The notes under the pieces: model-generated
What the model saw: only the letters and a program-made list of their open reading frames with translations
Database searches by the model: none
Told to the model about the DNA's origin: nothing
Part shown: piece by piece, positions 1-7,003 of the stretch
How positions within the stretch are numbered: the first letter of the stretch is position 1
Layout of the letters: every line of letters begins with the position of its first letter
Source: DASTGO01 sp035719045
GTDB taxonomy: Bacteria > Actinomycetota > Actinomycetes > Actinomycetales > Kineosporiaceae
Direction of reading: 5' to 3'
Length of the DNA stretch: 24,409 nt
NCBI GenBank assembly: GCA_035719045.1
Contig: DASTGO010000171.1
Location: 1 to 24,409 of the forward strand
Program-made: the position numbers and the translations under genes

Positions 1-1046
1 TGCGGGTGCTGGCGAATCCCGACGACACCGTCAACCTGCGCCGGATCCTCAACGTGCCCAAACGCGGGATCGGGGACCGCGCGGAGGCCTGCATCGCCGC
101 GCTGGCCGACCGGGAACGGATCTCCTTCGCGGCTGCCCTGCAGCGCGCCGGCGAGGCCCCCGGGATCGCCACCCGGTCACTGAGTTGCGTGCAGCAGTTC
201 ACCGGCCTGCTGGAGGAACTGCGGACCCTCGTCGAGGGTGGCGCCGGCCCGGCCACCGCGCTGGAGGCCGTGCTGGAGCAGACCGGGTACCTCGCCGAAC
301 TGCATGACAGCGCCGACCCTCAGGACGAGTCCCGGGTGGAGAACCTGGCCGAACTGGTCGCGGTGGCCCAGGAGTACGAGCAGGCCAATCCCGAGGGATC
401 CCTGTCGGACTTCCTGGAGCAGGTATCCCTGGTCGCCGACGCCGACGAGGTGCCGGACGAGGCCGTCGCGGCGGGGGAGGCCGCGGCGCACGACGGCCAG
501 CCCGACGAGGGCGTGGTCACCCTGATGACCCTGCACACCGCCAAGGGCCTGGAATTCCCCGTGGTGTTCCTCACCGGTCTGGAGGACGGGACCTTCCCCC
601 ACCTGCGGTCCCTCGGGGACGCCGTCGAACTGGCCGAGGAACGCCGGCTGGCCTACGTCGGGATCACCCGGGCCCGGCAGCGGCTGTACGTGTCCCGGGC
701 CGCGGTCCGCAGTGCCTGGGGGCAGCCGAACTACAACCCGGCCAGCCGTTTCCTGGACGAGATCCCGCCCGACCTCGTCGACTGGCGGCGCTCGGAGACC
801 ACCGCGGTCCGCCCGTCGTCCACCCCGGTGGTGGCCCGGCTGGCGACCCGTCCGGGGGTGTCCTCGCCGGGCAGTCGGGAGATCGTCCACCTTGCGCCGG
901 GGGACCGGGTGACGCACGACAGCTTCGGGCTCGGCACGGTGATCCGGGTCGAGGGTGCCGGGGACAAGGCGGTCGCCCATGTGGACTTCCGGGACGAAGG
1001 GGTCAAGCGCCTGCTGCTGCGCTACGCCCCGGTCGAGAAGCTCTGA
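1..1046 (+). CDS. pcrA: ATP-dependent DNA helicase PcrA/UvrD, C-terminal part (5' truncated by window edge)
   Basis: Superfamily 1A 3'-5' DNA helicase used in repair and replication-fork maintenance; only the C-terminal ~347 codons are here, read in frame from base 3, so the true start lies upstream. The opening residues (RVLANPDD..LRRILNVPKRGIGD) are typical of domain 2B of PcrA. Motif V (LHTAKGLEFPVVF, about nt 528-567) and motif VI (EERRLAYVGITRARQRLY, about nt 634-690) are intact; the latter carries the arginine that contacts ATP gamma-phosphate in this family. The last ~50 residues (LAPGDRVTHDSFGLGTV ... VDFRDEGVKRLLLRYAPVEKL) form the Tudor-like tail found at the end of Gram-positive PcrA, which in known members contacts RNA polymerase. 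The two ATP-binding motifs I/II lie outside the window. Identification is secure; the PcrA versus UvrD1 name is a matter of convention. Confidence 0.96.
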   Translation, partial: RVLANPDDTVNLRRILNVPKRGIGDRAEACIAALADRERISFAAALQRAGEAPGIATRSLSCVQQFTGLLEELRTLVEGGAGPATALEAVLEQTGYLAELHDSADPQDESRVENLAELVAVAQEYEQANPEGSLSDFLEQVSLVADADEVPDEAVAAGEAAAHDGQPDEGVVTLMTLHTAKGLEFPVVFLTGLEDGTFPHLRSLGDAVELAEERRLAYVGITRARQRLYVSRAAVRSAWGQPNYNPASRFLDEIPPDLVDWRRSETTAVRPSSTPVVARLATRPGVSSPGSREIVHLAPGDRVTHDSFGLGTVIRVEGAGDKAVAHVDFRDEGVKRLLLRYAPVEKL

Positions 1047-1069
1047 CCCGTCGTCGCCTTCGCTCCTGA

Positions 1070-1102
1070 GCTCTCCACCGGGTTGCCCGGCTCTCCACCG
1101 GG
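1070..1102. repeat. Two-copy direct repeat downstream of pcrA
   Basis: GCTCTCCACCGGG occurs at 1070-1082 and again at 1090-1102, a 20-bp period. It lies just after the helicase stop codon. It is not a clear terminator because the copies are direct, not inverted. It belongs to a set of similar short duplications seen in other spacers of this window. Confidence 0.7.
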
Positions 1103-1203
1103 CAGGGCCGCTGCGACCGTTCACCGACAGGTCGGTCACACGCCGTTGATCCCACCTTGATCATGTACCCGAAATCCGCCGGGGATCACTACAGTGCCCA
1201 GGG

Positions 1204-2241
1204 TTGGATCGGCATGGATTCAGGTCGAGGGGGTGCTTGGTCACTGTGGGTGAGATCGGCGTGCTTCCACCGGGTGGGGCAGACCACGCCGCTGCGGGCG
1301 GTCCGGCACCGTCGGGGTCCTCGCCCGCTCCGGTGCCACCGGGTGGGGCCGGGCAGCCCGGCAAGCGGGGGCAGGCGAACCTGTTCCAGACGCTCTTGCC
1401 CATGCGGGGACCGATCGCGGGCCCCGAGGCCCTCACCCTGCCGCTCGACCCGGTGTCGCTCGAAGCCGGGCGCCTCGGCCCCGACCACCCATCCGACGCC
1501 GACCACCCCTCCATGGCCGCCACCTCGTCCAGGACGTACGGTCGCGGCGGCCGCGTGGTGACGGCCCGCCGCGCCGTCCGGTGGTGGTGGATCGCCGCCG
1601 GGCTGCTCGCGCTGGTCCTGGTCGGCCGGGGAGTGGTGGGAGCGATGGACTCGGGCCGGACCACCGCGGCTCCTGCCACGCCGTCCCGCTCGCCCGCTCC
1701 GCCGCCCTCCCTGGCCGCCGCATCTTCCCCCGCTGGGACGCCGACCGCTGGGACGCCGACCGCCGCCCCGACGGCGGCCCCCGCCGTTCCGTTGACCCCG
1801 ACCGGCCTGCCACCCCGGGTGACCCTCCCGCTGGCGACGACTTCGACGACCTCGACGACCTCGACGACCAGCGTGAAGCCCAGTCCCACGACCACGACGG
1901 CACAGCCCTCCCGCAGCCAGCAGCCGGTCCCGGTGACCTGCACGGTCACTGCCGCCGTGCAGCCCTTCTGGGGTGGCTACAACGAGTCCGTGCGGATCAC
2001 GAACACCGGCCGGACCGCCCTGCAGGGCTGGACCGTGACCTTCCAGCTCCCCCGCGGGCAGAGCCTGACCAACAGCTGGGACGCCGCCTTCTCCGCGAAC
2101 GGGACCTCGGTGCGGGCGGGCAACCTCGGGTACAACGCGACCCTCGCGCCAGGGGCCTCGGTGCAGATCGGCTTCCAGGCCAAGGCCGACTGGCCCGCCT
2201 GGCCGTCCTCCTTCGCCCTCAACGGCGTCACCTGCAGCTGA
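1204..2241 (+). CDS. Membrane-anchored protein with C-terminal cellulose/chitin-binding module (CBM2), no catalytic domain
   Basis: The C-terminal ~100 residues read as a family 2 carbohydrate-binding module: it begins CTVTAAVQPFWGGYNESVRI, contains TNTGRTALQGWTVTFQLP and LTNSWDAAFS, and closes with ALNGVTCS, so the two cysteines bracketing the fold and the internal Trp positions are present. Ahead of it lie a polybasic patch, one transmembrane segment (WWWIAAGLLALVLVG, about residues 119-133) and a Pro/Thr/Ser linker of ~80 residues, giving an N-in, C-out protein with an exposed binding module. No hydrolase domain is visible. The start is uncertain: TTG 1204 gives the longest form; TTG 1237 or GTG 1246 follow the purine-rich stretch at 1226-1233; ATG 1513 lies immediately before the membrane segment. 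A possible -10 box (TACAGT) lies at 1190-1195. The linker is encoded by DNA tandem repeats at 1731-1760 and 1837-1871. Confidence 0.82.
   Translation: MDRHGFRSRGCLVTVGEIGVLPPGGADHAAAGGPAPSGSSPAPVPPGGAGQPGKRGQANLFQTLLPMRGPIAGPEALTLPLDPVSLEAGRLGPDHPSDADHPSMAATSSRTYGRGGRVVTARRAVRWWWIAAGLLALVLVGRGVVGAMDSGRTTAAPATPSRSPAPPPSLAAASSPAGTPTAGTPTAAPTAAPAVPLTPTGLPPRVTLPLATTSTTSTTSTTSVKPSPTTTTAQPSRSQQPVPVTCTVTAAVQPFWGGYNESVRITNTGRTALQGWTVTFQLPRGQSLTNSWDAAFSANGTSVRAGNLGYNATLAPGASVQIGFQAKADWPAWPSSFALNGVTCS
1731..1760 (+). repeat. 15-bp perfect tandem duplication in the CBM2-protein linker
   Basis: CGCTGGGACGCCGAC occurs at 1731-1745 and 1746-1760 with no mismatch. It encodes a duplicated AGTPT block in the extracellular linker, so changes in copy number would alter linker length without a frameshift. 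Confidence 0.85.
1837..1871 (+). repeat. 9-bp minisatellite encoding (Thr-Thr-Ser)n in the CBM2-protein linker
   Basis: About four head-to-tail units of ACGACCTCG (first unit ACGACTTCG) encode TTSTTSTTSTTS. The unit length is a multiple of three, so slippage would lengthen or shorten the linker but keep the downstream binding module in frame. Confidence 0.8.
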
Positions 2242-2309
2242 CCCCAGGCGGGTCCGGTCCGCGGCCGGCCGGCCCCGGTTCAGGGGCGCCGGTGACCAGG
2301 GATCAGGCG

Positions 2310-3578
2310 TCAGCGGCCGCGACGGGCACGGGAGACCCGCCCGCCGGTGCTGCGGTCGTCGCTCAACGCGGTGACCCCGGCGGACAGTACGGTCCCGTCG
2401 CTGTCCAGCTGGCTGAGCAGTAACGAGATCTCGTGCACGACCGTGCCGTCGATCGGGATCGACATGTGCCCGACCCCGGGGACGAGGACATTGCGCGCGC
2501 TGAGGTCCGGGTGCTCCAGGCGGGCGTTCTCGTGGGGGAGGATCAGCTGGTCCATCGGCGACCAGTAGGCGACGAACCGGGTCCGGCAGCCAGGGGCCGG
2601 TCCCGCCAGCTCGGTGTACAGGTCGCTGCCCGGGCGCAACTGCCGGAACAGCCGCAGCGGCAGGACCGAGGCGGTCAGGGTCCCGGCATGCGGGGAGCCC
2701 AGGGTGACCAGGGTGTGCACCCGCTCGTCGCCGCCGAGCCGCTGCACGTAGTACCGGGCGATCAGGCCGCCGAGGCTGTGCCCGACGACGTGGATGCGCT
2801 CGTAGCCGGTCCTTGCGACGAGGTCCTCGACAGCGGCGGACAGGTCGCGCGCGGCGGTCCGGATGTCATTGGTCGTGGGCGGGTAGTTGAGGGTGAAGAC
2901 CCGGCCGAAACCCCTGCGGCGCAGTCGTCGGCGCAACACGGCGAAGATCGCCCGGTTGTCGATCATCCCGTGGACGAGCAGGATCGGGGTCCCGGCGGCC
3001 TCGACGTCGCCGATGACCAGCCCGCGCTGCACCGGGGCCAGTCCGCCCAGGTGGTACCGGTCGTGGGGCTCCTGCCGGTCCCGGACCAGCCCGAGCGGGT
3101 AGATGGCCAGATGTGCCGAGGCCCAGACCGTCTCGACCAGGGCGCCGCGCAGTCCGCGCGGGGTGAGTACGGCCCGGGCGGTGCGGCCCACCTCGCCGAG
3201 GGTCTGTCCGGCGCTGCGGGTCACCTCGTCGAGTGCCTGCCCGGCGCTGCGTCCGCAGGAGGCCAGCAGGGGGATTCCCTGCCAGCAGGACGCCCCGGCT
3301 TCGGGGGACGGCCTGGGCCGGGCGGGCATCGTGGGGGGTGGGGGCACGGGCCGGGACGGCGGTCCGGCGGTCGGGGGCGGCATCGCGTGGGGGTGTTTCC
3401 GCGTGCCCTCCTCGCCCTGCTCCACCGCGGCCTCCTCGTCACCCGTCGCGGTACGTCCCTCGTGGCGTGCCGTCCGGGCCGCCATCCCTGGCCGACCGTC
3501 GTCGCGGTCCCGGATCACTTCGACGATACGGAACGGTGGGCGGCCCCGAAGCGGCTTCGCGCCCCTGTCTTCGCGCAC
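2310..3578 (-). CDS. Alpha/beta-fold hydrolase, triacylglycerol lipase/esterase type
   Basis: The core from about residue 196 is a classical lipase fold: oxyanion-hole region ILLVHGMIDN (199-208), nucleophile elbow VVGHSLGGL (264-272, Ser268), acidic residue in WSPMDQLILP (Asp343) and catalytic His371 in VPGVGHMSIP. This suggests hydrolysis of a lipid or ester; the substrate cannot be told from sequence. The N-terminal ~100 residues are charged then Pro-rich and of low complexity, followed by an imperfect 11-residue repeat (SAGQALDEVTR / SAGQTLGEVGR, about 111-132) and a short amphipathic or membrane-associating stretch near 150-165. No clear signal peptide is seen. The start is unsure: GTG 3578 is the longest form, ATG 3485 and ATG 3383 are alternatives, and none has a strong Shine-Dalgarno. 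A GATAAT box on the minus strand at 3627-3632 could be its -10. The gene converges on the CBM2 gene. Confidence 0.85.
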   Translation of the reverse strand: MREDRGAKPLRGRPPFRIVEVIRDRDDGRPGMAARTARHEGRTATGDEEAAVEQGEEGTRKHPHAMPPPTAGPPSRPVPPPPTMPARPRPSPEAGASCWQGIPLLASCGRSAGQALDEVTRSAGQTLGEVGRTARAVLTPRGLRGALVETVWASAHLAIYPLGLVRDRQEPHDRYHLGGLAPVQRGLVIGDVEAAGTPILLVHGMIDNRAIFAVLRRRLRRRGFGRVFTLNYPPTTNDIRTAARDLSAAVEDLVARTGYERIHVVGHSLGGLIARYYVQRLGGDERVHTLVTLGSPHAGTLTASVLPLRLFRQLRPGSDLYTELAGPAPGCRTRFVAYWSPMDQLILPHENARLEHPDLSARNVLVPGVGHMSIPIDGTVVHEISLLLSQLDSDGTVLSAGVTALSDDRSTGGRVSRARRGR

Positions 3579-3708
3579 TGATGCCGTTTGTCTGGATTGT
3601 CACCCGGTGGGCCGTCCTGGTGCGTGATTATCCCCTCATCTGCCGGGTGATCCCATGGATGGGGCCGGACCCGGGACCGTCGACGGCCGGGGCGCCGTGC
3701 GAGGTCGC

Positions 3709-3714
3709 TAGGCT
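3709..3714 (+). promoter_or_regulatory. -10 box (TAGGCT) for the B12-binding subunit gene
   Basis: TAGGCT lies 51 bases before the ATG of the B12-binding protein, fitting the actinobacterial TANNNT pattern. No convincing -35 is seen at the usual spacing. The same hexamer occurs before sucC. A strong Shine-Dalgarno (GAGGAGG, 3753-3759) follows. Confidence 0.5.
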
Positions 3715-3764
3715 CGCTGAAGGCAGGGGGCCGGTCGGGTGACCGGCCGGTCGAGGAGGCACAG

Positions 3765-4163
3765 ATGTCGCCGGTCCGCATCGTTGTCGCGAAGCCCGGG
3801 CTCGACGGTCACGATCGTGGTGCGAAGGTGGTCGCGCGGGCACTGCGGGACGCCGGGATGGAGGTCATCTACACCGGCCTCCACCAGACGCCCGAACAGA
3901 TCGTCGAGGCGGCCATCCAGGAGGACGCCGACGCCATCGGGCTGTCGGTCCTCTCCGGTGCGCACCTGACGCTGTTCGCGCGGGTGCTGCAGTTGCTCGC
4001 CGAACGCGATGCGGGGGACATCGCGGTCTTCGGTGGTGGGATCATCCCCGACGCGGACATCCCCGAGCTGGAACGGCTCGGCGCGAAGAAGATCTTCACC
4101 CCGGGCACGCCCATGCACGAGATCGTCGACTGGGTGAATTCCCAGCTGGGACAGCGGGTCTGA
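3765..4163 (+). CDS. Stand-alone cobalamin-binding subunit of an acyl-CoA mutase (IcmB / methylmalonyl-CoA mutase C-terminal-like)
   Basis: This 132-residue protein is a complete B12-binding domain. The cobalamin signature DxHxxG is present as DGHDRG (residues 14-19, His16 being the lower axial Co ligand in this family), followed by SVLSGAH and the GG motif in FGGGIIPDADIPELERLG. The overall sequence matches what I recall of the small subunit of isobutyryl-CoA mutase in Streptomyces (IcmB, ~136 aa), and equally the C-terminal domain of methylmalonyl-CoA mutase. Known members work only with a large TIM-barrel subunit, which is not in the window. The reaction would be a B12-dependent carbon-skeleton rearrangement of a branched acyl-CoA. 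The start is fixed by ATG 3765 with GAGGAGG five bases upstream. It sits upstream of sucCD, as it does near SCO4800-SCO4809 as I remember it. Confidence 0.9.
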   Translation: MSPVRIVVAKPGLDGHDRGAKVVARALRDAGMEVIYTGLHQTPEQIVEAAIQEDADAIGLSVLSGAHLTLFARVLQLLAERDAGDIAVFGGGIIPDADIPELERLGAKKIFTPGTPMHEIVDWVNSQLGQRV

Positions 4164-4336
4164 CTCTGACCGGCCTTCGCCGGGGCGCCCGCAGACCGGC
4201 GTCCCGGCGAGATCGTCCGGTCGGTCGACCGGTCCGCCGTCCCGGCCCGGGGCGGCCGCCGGTCCGTCCGAGGGGCCGCCGATCGAACGTGACGCGGCGC
4301 ACAGACGTCCCCAACTCGGCGTCCAGGGCGGCGGGT

Positions 4337-4342
4337 TAGGCT
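4337..4342 (+). promoter_or_regulatory. -10 box (TAGGCT) for sucCD
   Basis: TAGGCT lies 38 bases before the sucC GTG, predicting a short leader of about 30 nt that includes the Shine-Dalgarno GAGGA (4368-4372). The hexamer is identical to that before the B12-binding gene. No -35 consensus is evident. The spacer 4164-4336 is otherwise GC-rich with small palindromes but no gene. Confidence 0.5.
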
Positions 4343-4379
4343 TCACGCGCATTCGTGTCCCGACGTTGAGGACGGTTAC

Positions 4380-5561
4380 GTGGACCTGTACGAGTACCAG
4401 GCGCGCGATCTTTTCGCCGCTCACGGCGTCCCAGTGCTGGACGCCATCGTCGCCAGCACCCCCGAGGAGGCCGTGGCCGCAGCCGAGAAGCTCGGTGGCG
4501 GCGTGGTCGTCGTCAAGGCCCAGGTGAAGACCGGTGGCCGCGGCAAGGCCGGTGGAGTCAAGCTGGCCCGCAGCCCCCAGGAGGCGGGCGAGAAGGCAGC
4601 CGAGATCCTCGGCATGGACATCAAGGGCCACACCGTGCACCGCGTGCTGGTGGCCCAGGGCGCCAGCATCGTCGAGGAGTACTACTTCTCGGTGCTGCTG
4701 GACCGGGCCAACCGGACCTACCTGGCGATGGCCTCCCGTGAGGGCGGCATGGAGATCGAGCAGCTCGCGGTGGAGCGGCCGGAGGCCCTGGCCAAGATCC
4801 CGGTCGACGCGATCACCGGGATCGACGCCGCCAAGGCCGCCGAGATCGTCGAGGCGGCGAACTTCCCCGCCGAGGTCAAGGACGCGGTCGCGCAGGCCAT
4901 CGTCAAGCTCTGGGGGGTCTTCGTCGGCGAGGACGCCACCCTGGTGGAGGTCAACCCGCTGGTGAAGGTCGCCGACGGCGGCATCATCGCCCTCGACGGC
5001 AAGGTCACCCTGGATGACAACGCGTCCTTCCGGCACGTCGGCCACGAGGAACTGGCCGACCGTTCCGCCACGGACCCGTTGGAGGCCAGGGCGAAGGAGA
5101 AGGACCTCAACTACGTCAAGCTCGACGGTGCGGTCGGTGTCATCGGCAACGGCGCGGGCCTGGTCATGAGCACCCTCGACGTGGTGGCCTACGCGGGCGA
5201 GGAGTTCGGTGGCGTCAAGCCCGCGAACTTCCTCGACATCGGCGGTGGCGCCAGCGCAGAGGTGATGGCGAACGGGCTGGAGATCATCCTGTCCGACCCT
5301 CAGGTGAAGAGCGTCTTCGTCAACGTGTTCGGCGGCATCACCGCCTGCGACGCGGTGGCCAACGGCATCGTGCAGGCGTTCCAGCTCCTGGAGTCCCGTG
5401 GCGAGGCGGTCAGCCGCCCGCTGGTCGTGCGGCTGGACGGCAACAACGCCGAGTTGGGCCGGGAGATCCTGGGCAACGCCGGACTGCCGGGCCTGGAGCG
5501 CGTGGACACCATGGACGGCGCCGCCCGCCGGGCGGCCGAGCTGGCTTCGCTGGGGGCATGA
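4380..5561 (+). CDS. sucC: Succinyl-CoA synthetase (ADP-forming) beta subunit
   Basis: This is the nucleotide-binding subunit of the TCA-cycle enzyme that interconverts succinyl-CoA and succinate with ATP formation, acting with SucD in the cytoplasm. It opens MDLYEYQARDLFAAHGVPV, the family N-terminus, followed by an ATP-grasp fold with the glycine-rich loop GGRGKAGGVK (52-61). The C-terminal CoA-ligase half contains FLDIGGGASAE and VFVNVFGGITACD (about 313-325), including the loop that faces the SucD phosphohistidine. At 393 residues it has the usual length. The start is GTG 4380, seven bases after GAGGA. It ends one base before the sucD start, so the two are translated together in equimolar amounts. 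Confidence 0.97.
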   Translation: MDLYEYQARDLFAAHGVPVLDAIVASTPEEAVAAAEKLGGGVVVVKAQVKTGGRGKAGGVKLARSPQEAGEKAAEILGMDIKGHTVHRVLVAQGASIVEEYYFSVLLDRANRTYLAMASREGGMEIEQLAVERPEALAKIPVDAITGIDAAKAAEIVEAANFPAEVKDAVAQAIVKLWGVFVGEDATLVEVNPLVKVADGGIIALDGKVTLDDNASFRHVGHEELADRSATDPLEARAKEKDLNYVKLDGAVGVIGNGAGLVMSTLDVVAYAGEEFGGVKPANFLDIGGGASAEVMANGLEIILSDPQVKSVFVNVFGGITACDAVANGIVQAFQLLESRGEAVSRPLVVRLDGNNAELGREILGNAGLPGLERVDTMDGAARRAAELASLGA

Positions 5562-5562
5562 C

Positions 5563-6450
5563 GTGTCGATCTTCCTGACGCAGGAGAGCAAGGTCATCGT
5601 CCAGGGGATGACGGGCAGCGAGGGGCGCAAGCACACCCAGCGGATGCTCAACTCGGGGACGAACATCGTCGGGGGCGTCAACCCCAAGAAGGCCGGGACG
5701 ACCGTCCAGTTCGACGACCACGTCGAGATCCCGGTGTTCGGTTCGGTGGCCGAGGCGATGGCCGCCACCGGGGCCGACGTGTCGGTCATCTTCGTGCCCG
5801 CCTCCGGCACCAAGGGCGCGGCGTACGAGGCGATCGACGCGAAGATCCCGCTGGCCGTGGTCATCACCGAGGGCGTCCCGGTGCACGACACCGCCGACTT
5901 CTTCCAGCACGCGCAGAACAGCGGCAGCACCCGGATCGTCGGCCCGAACTGCCCCGGCCTGATCTCGCCCGGGCGGTCCAACGCGGGGATCATCCCGGCG
6001 AACATCACCAAGCACGGCCCGATCGGCCTGGTCAGCAAGTCCGGCACGCTGACCTACCAGATGATGTACGAACTGCGGGACCTCGGCTTCTCGACCTGCG
6101 TGGGCATCGGCGGTGACCCGGTCATCGGGACCACCCACATCGACGCCCTCGCCGCCTTCGAGAACGACCCGGAGACCAAGGCGATCGTGATGATCGGCGA
6201 GATCGGCGGGGACGCCGAGGAGCGCGCCGCGGCCTACATCAAGGAGCACGTGACCAAGCCCGTCGTGGGCTATGTCGCCGGCTTCACCGCGCCCGAGGGC
6301 AAGACGATGGGCCACGCCGGCGCCATCGTCTCCGGCTCCTCCGGGACGGCGCAGGCCAAGAAGGACGCGCTGGAGGCGGCCGGGGTCAAGGTCGGCAAGA
6401 CGCCGAGCGAGACCGCGTCCCTGATGCGGGAGATCATCGCCGGGCTCTGA
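5563..6450 (+). CDS. sucD: Succinyl-CoA synthetase (ADP-forming) alpha subunit
   Basis: This is the CoA-binding, phosphohistidine-carrying subunit and partner of SucC. At 295 residues it is full length. The N-terminal Rossmann-type domain has VIVQGMTGSEGRKHT and GGVNPKKAGT; GPNCPGLISPG (Cys130) marks the CoA-site region; the active-site histidine is His251 in GKTMGHAGAIVSG. The start is GTG 5563, one base beyond the sucC stop and preceded by a G-run (5552-5556) that can serve as Shine-Dalgarno; upstream in-frame codons fall inside sucC and read as shadow sequence. It is the last gene of the unit, followed by a strong hairpin at 6464-6502. Confidence 0.97.
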   Translation: MSIFLTQESKVIVQGMTGSEGRKHTQRMLNSGTNIVGGVNPKKAGTTVQFDDHVEIPVFGSVAEAMAATGADVSVIFVPASGTKGAAYEAIDAKIPLAVVITEGVPVHDTADFFQHAQNSGSTRIVGPNCPGLISPGRSNAGIIPANITKHGPIGLVSKSGTLTYQMMYELRDLGFSTCVGIGGDPVIGTTHIDALAAFENDPETKAIVMIGEIGGDAEERAAAYIKEHVTKPVVGYVAGFTAPEGKTMGHAGAIVSGSSGTAQAKKDALEAAGVKVGKTPSETASLMREIIAGL

Positions 6451-6463
6451 TCCGGCACGGCAT

Positions 6464-6502
6464 GGTGAAGGGCTCCTCCGCTCGGCGGGGGAGCCCTTCA
6501 CC
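6464..6502 (+). terminator. Intrinsic-type terminator hairpin after sucCD
   Basis: GGTGAAGGGCTCC (6464-6476) pairs perfectly with GGAGCCCTTCACC (6490-6502); three further pairs (one wobble) extend the stem to 16 bp around a 7-base loop. It starts 13 bases after the sucD stop. There is no long T-tract, which is common for actinobacterial terminators. Confidence 0.85.
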
Positions 6503-6550
6503 GTTCGGTCCGGGCGTCCCCGCAGGCTGACCGCCGGGCGGCGCGGCGGC

Positions 6551-6640
6551 TATCCTCCAGCCGCCGGGGACCGCCTGCCGCCGGAACACGATCTGGCCGC
6601 CGCGATCGGGGTGAGCCGGATGACGCTGCGGCAGGCGCTG
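6551..6640 (+). pseudogene. Relic of a GntR-family helix-turn-helix regulator
   Basis: Reading from base 6551, the codons give a recognisable GntR winged-helix segment: YPPAAGDRLPPEHDL followed by AAAIGVSRMTLRQALG. Family members read like Y-PG-LPSE-LA--LGVSR-T-RQAL. There is no start codon in a sensible place, the recognition helix is followed by unrelated residues (WTCRAGRLCADARRAPG), and the frame meets a stop near 6754, so only about 30 codons of the DNA-binding domain survive and no effector domain does. It lies 370 bases upstream of the phosphotransferase and permease genes, suggesting it once regulated them. Alternative: a chance resemblance, unlikely given the length and order of matching residues. 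Confidence 0.72.
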
Positions 6641-6873
6641 GGCTGGACCTGCCGCGCGGGGAGGCTGTGCGCTGACGCACGCCGGGCGCCGGGGGCATCG
6701 CCAGCTTCGGATTTCGTCGCCGATCGTGACAGCGGACCTGTCACGGTCGGCTGACCTGGGCCGTCGGCCGTACCTGTCCGGGGCCGGTATTCCGGTCCAG
6801 ACCGAAACCTGGTCGTCATCCGGGGCACCCGGCCGGCAGGGACAGGTGAACAGCAGATCACGAGGCCCCGAAA

Positions 6874-6883
6874 GGTCTAGACC
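6874..6883. promoter_or_regulatory. Palindromic operator-like site GGTCTAGACC (DasR/HutC type)
   Basis: GGTCTAGACC is a perfect 10-bp palindrome. It fits the operator pattern of HutC-subfamily GntR regulators (GT-N-TA-N-AC) and is identical to the core of the Streptomyces DasR element as I recall it (ACTGGTCTAGACCACT). The outer bases here (AAA/CTG) do not extend the symmetry. It lies about 120 bases before the phosphotransferase start and 230 bases after a GntR relic, so it may be an orphaned operator or a site for a DasR-like protein encoded elsewhere. Confidence 0.5.
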
Positions 6884-6960
6884 CTGTGCCGTTCGAGCAC
6901 CTACGATCCGGCGCAATCGGTCGGGTGCCGCCGTCCTGGCAGCGCCCGGCACGGTGCGGC

Positions 6961-6993
6961 GAGCCCGGAAGTCAGGCGAGCCCGGAAGTCAGG
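6961..6993 (+). repeat. 17-bp tandem duplication creating the phosphotransferase ribosome-binding site
   Basis: GAGCCCGGAAGTCAGG occurs at 6961-6976 and 6978-6993. The second copy runs into AGGAGGG (6991-6997), the Shine-Dalgarno of the gene starting at 7004. The rest of 6503-7003 holds only the GntR relic and the palindrome at 6874. Confidence 0.8.
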
Positions 6994-7003
6994 AGGGTCG
7001 GCG

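Noticed and set aside
2433..3581. 382-codon plus-strand frame opposite the hydrolase
   Set aside because: The minus strand has an intact Ser-Asp-His triad; the plus frame has no family features.
3708..6047. 779-codon open frame on the minus strand across the B12 gene, sucC and sucD
   Set aside because: It lies antisense to three certain genes and its composition (His/Asp/Gly/Val/Leu rich, no motifs) is the expected mirror of GC-biased codons.
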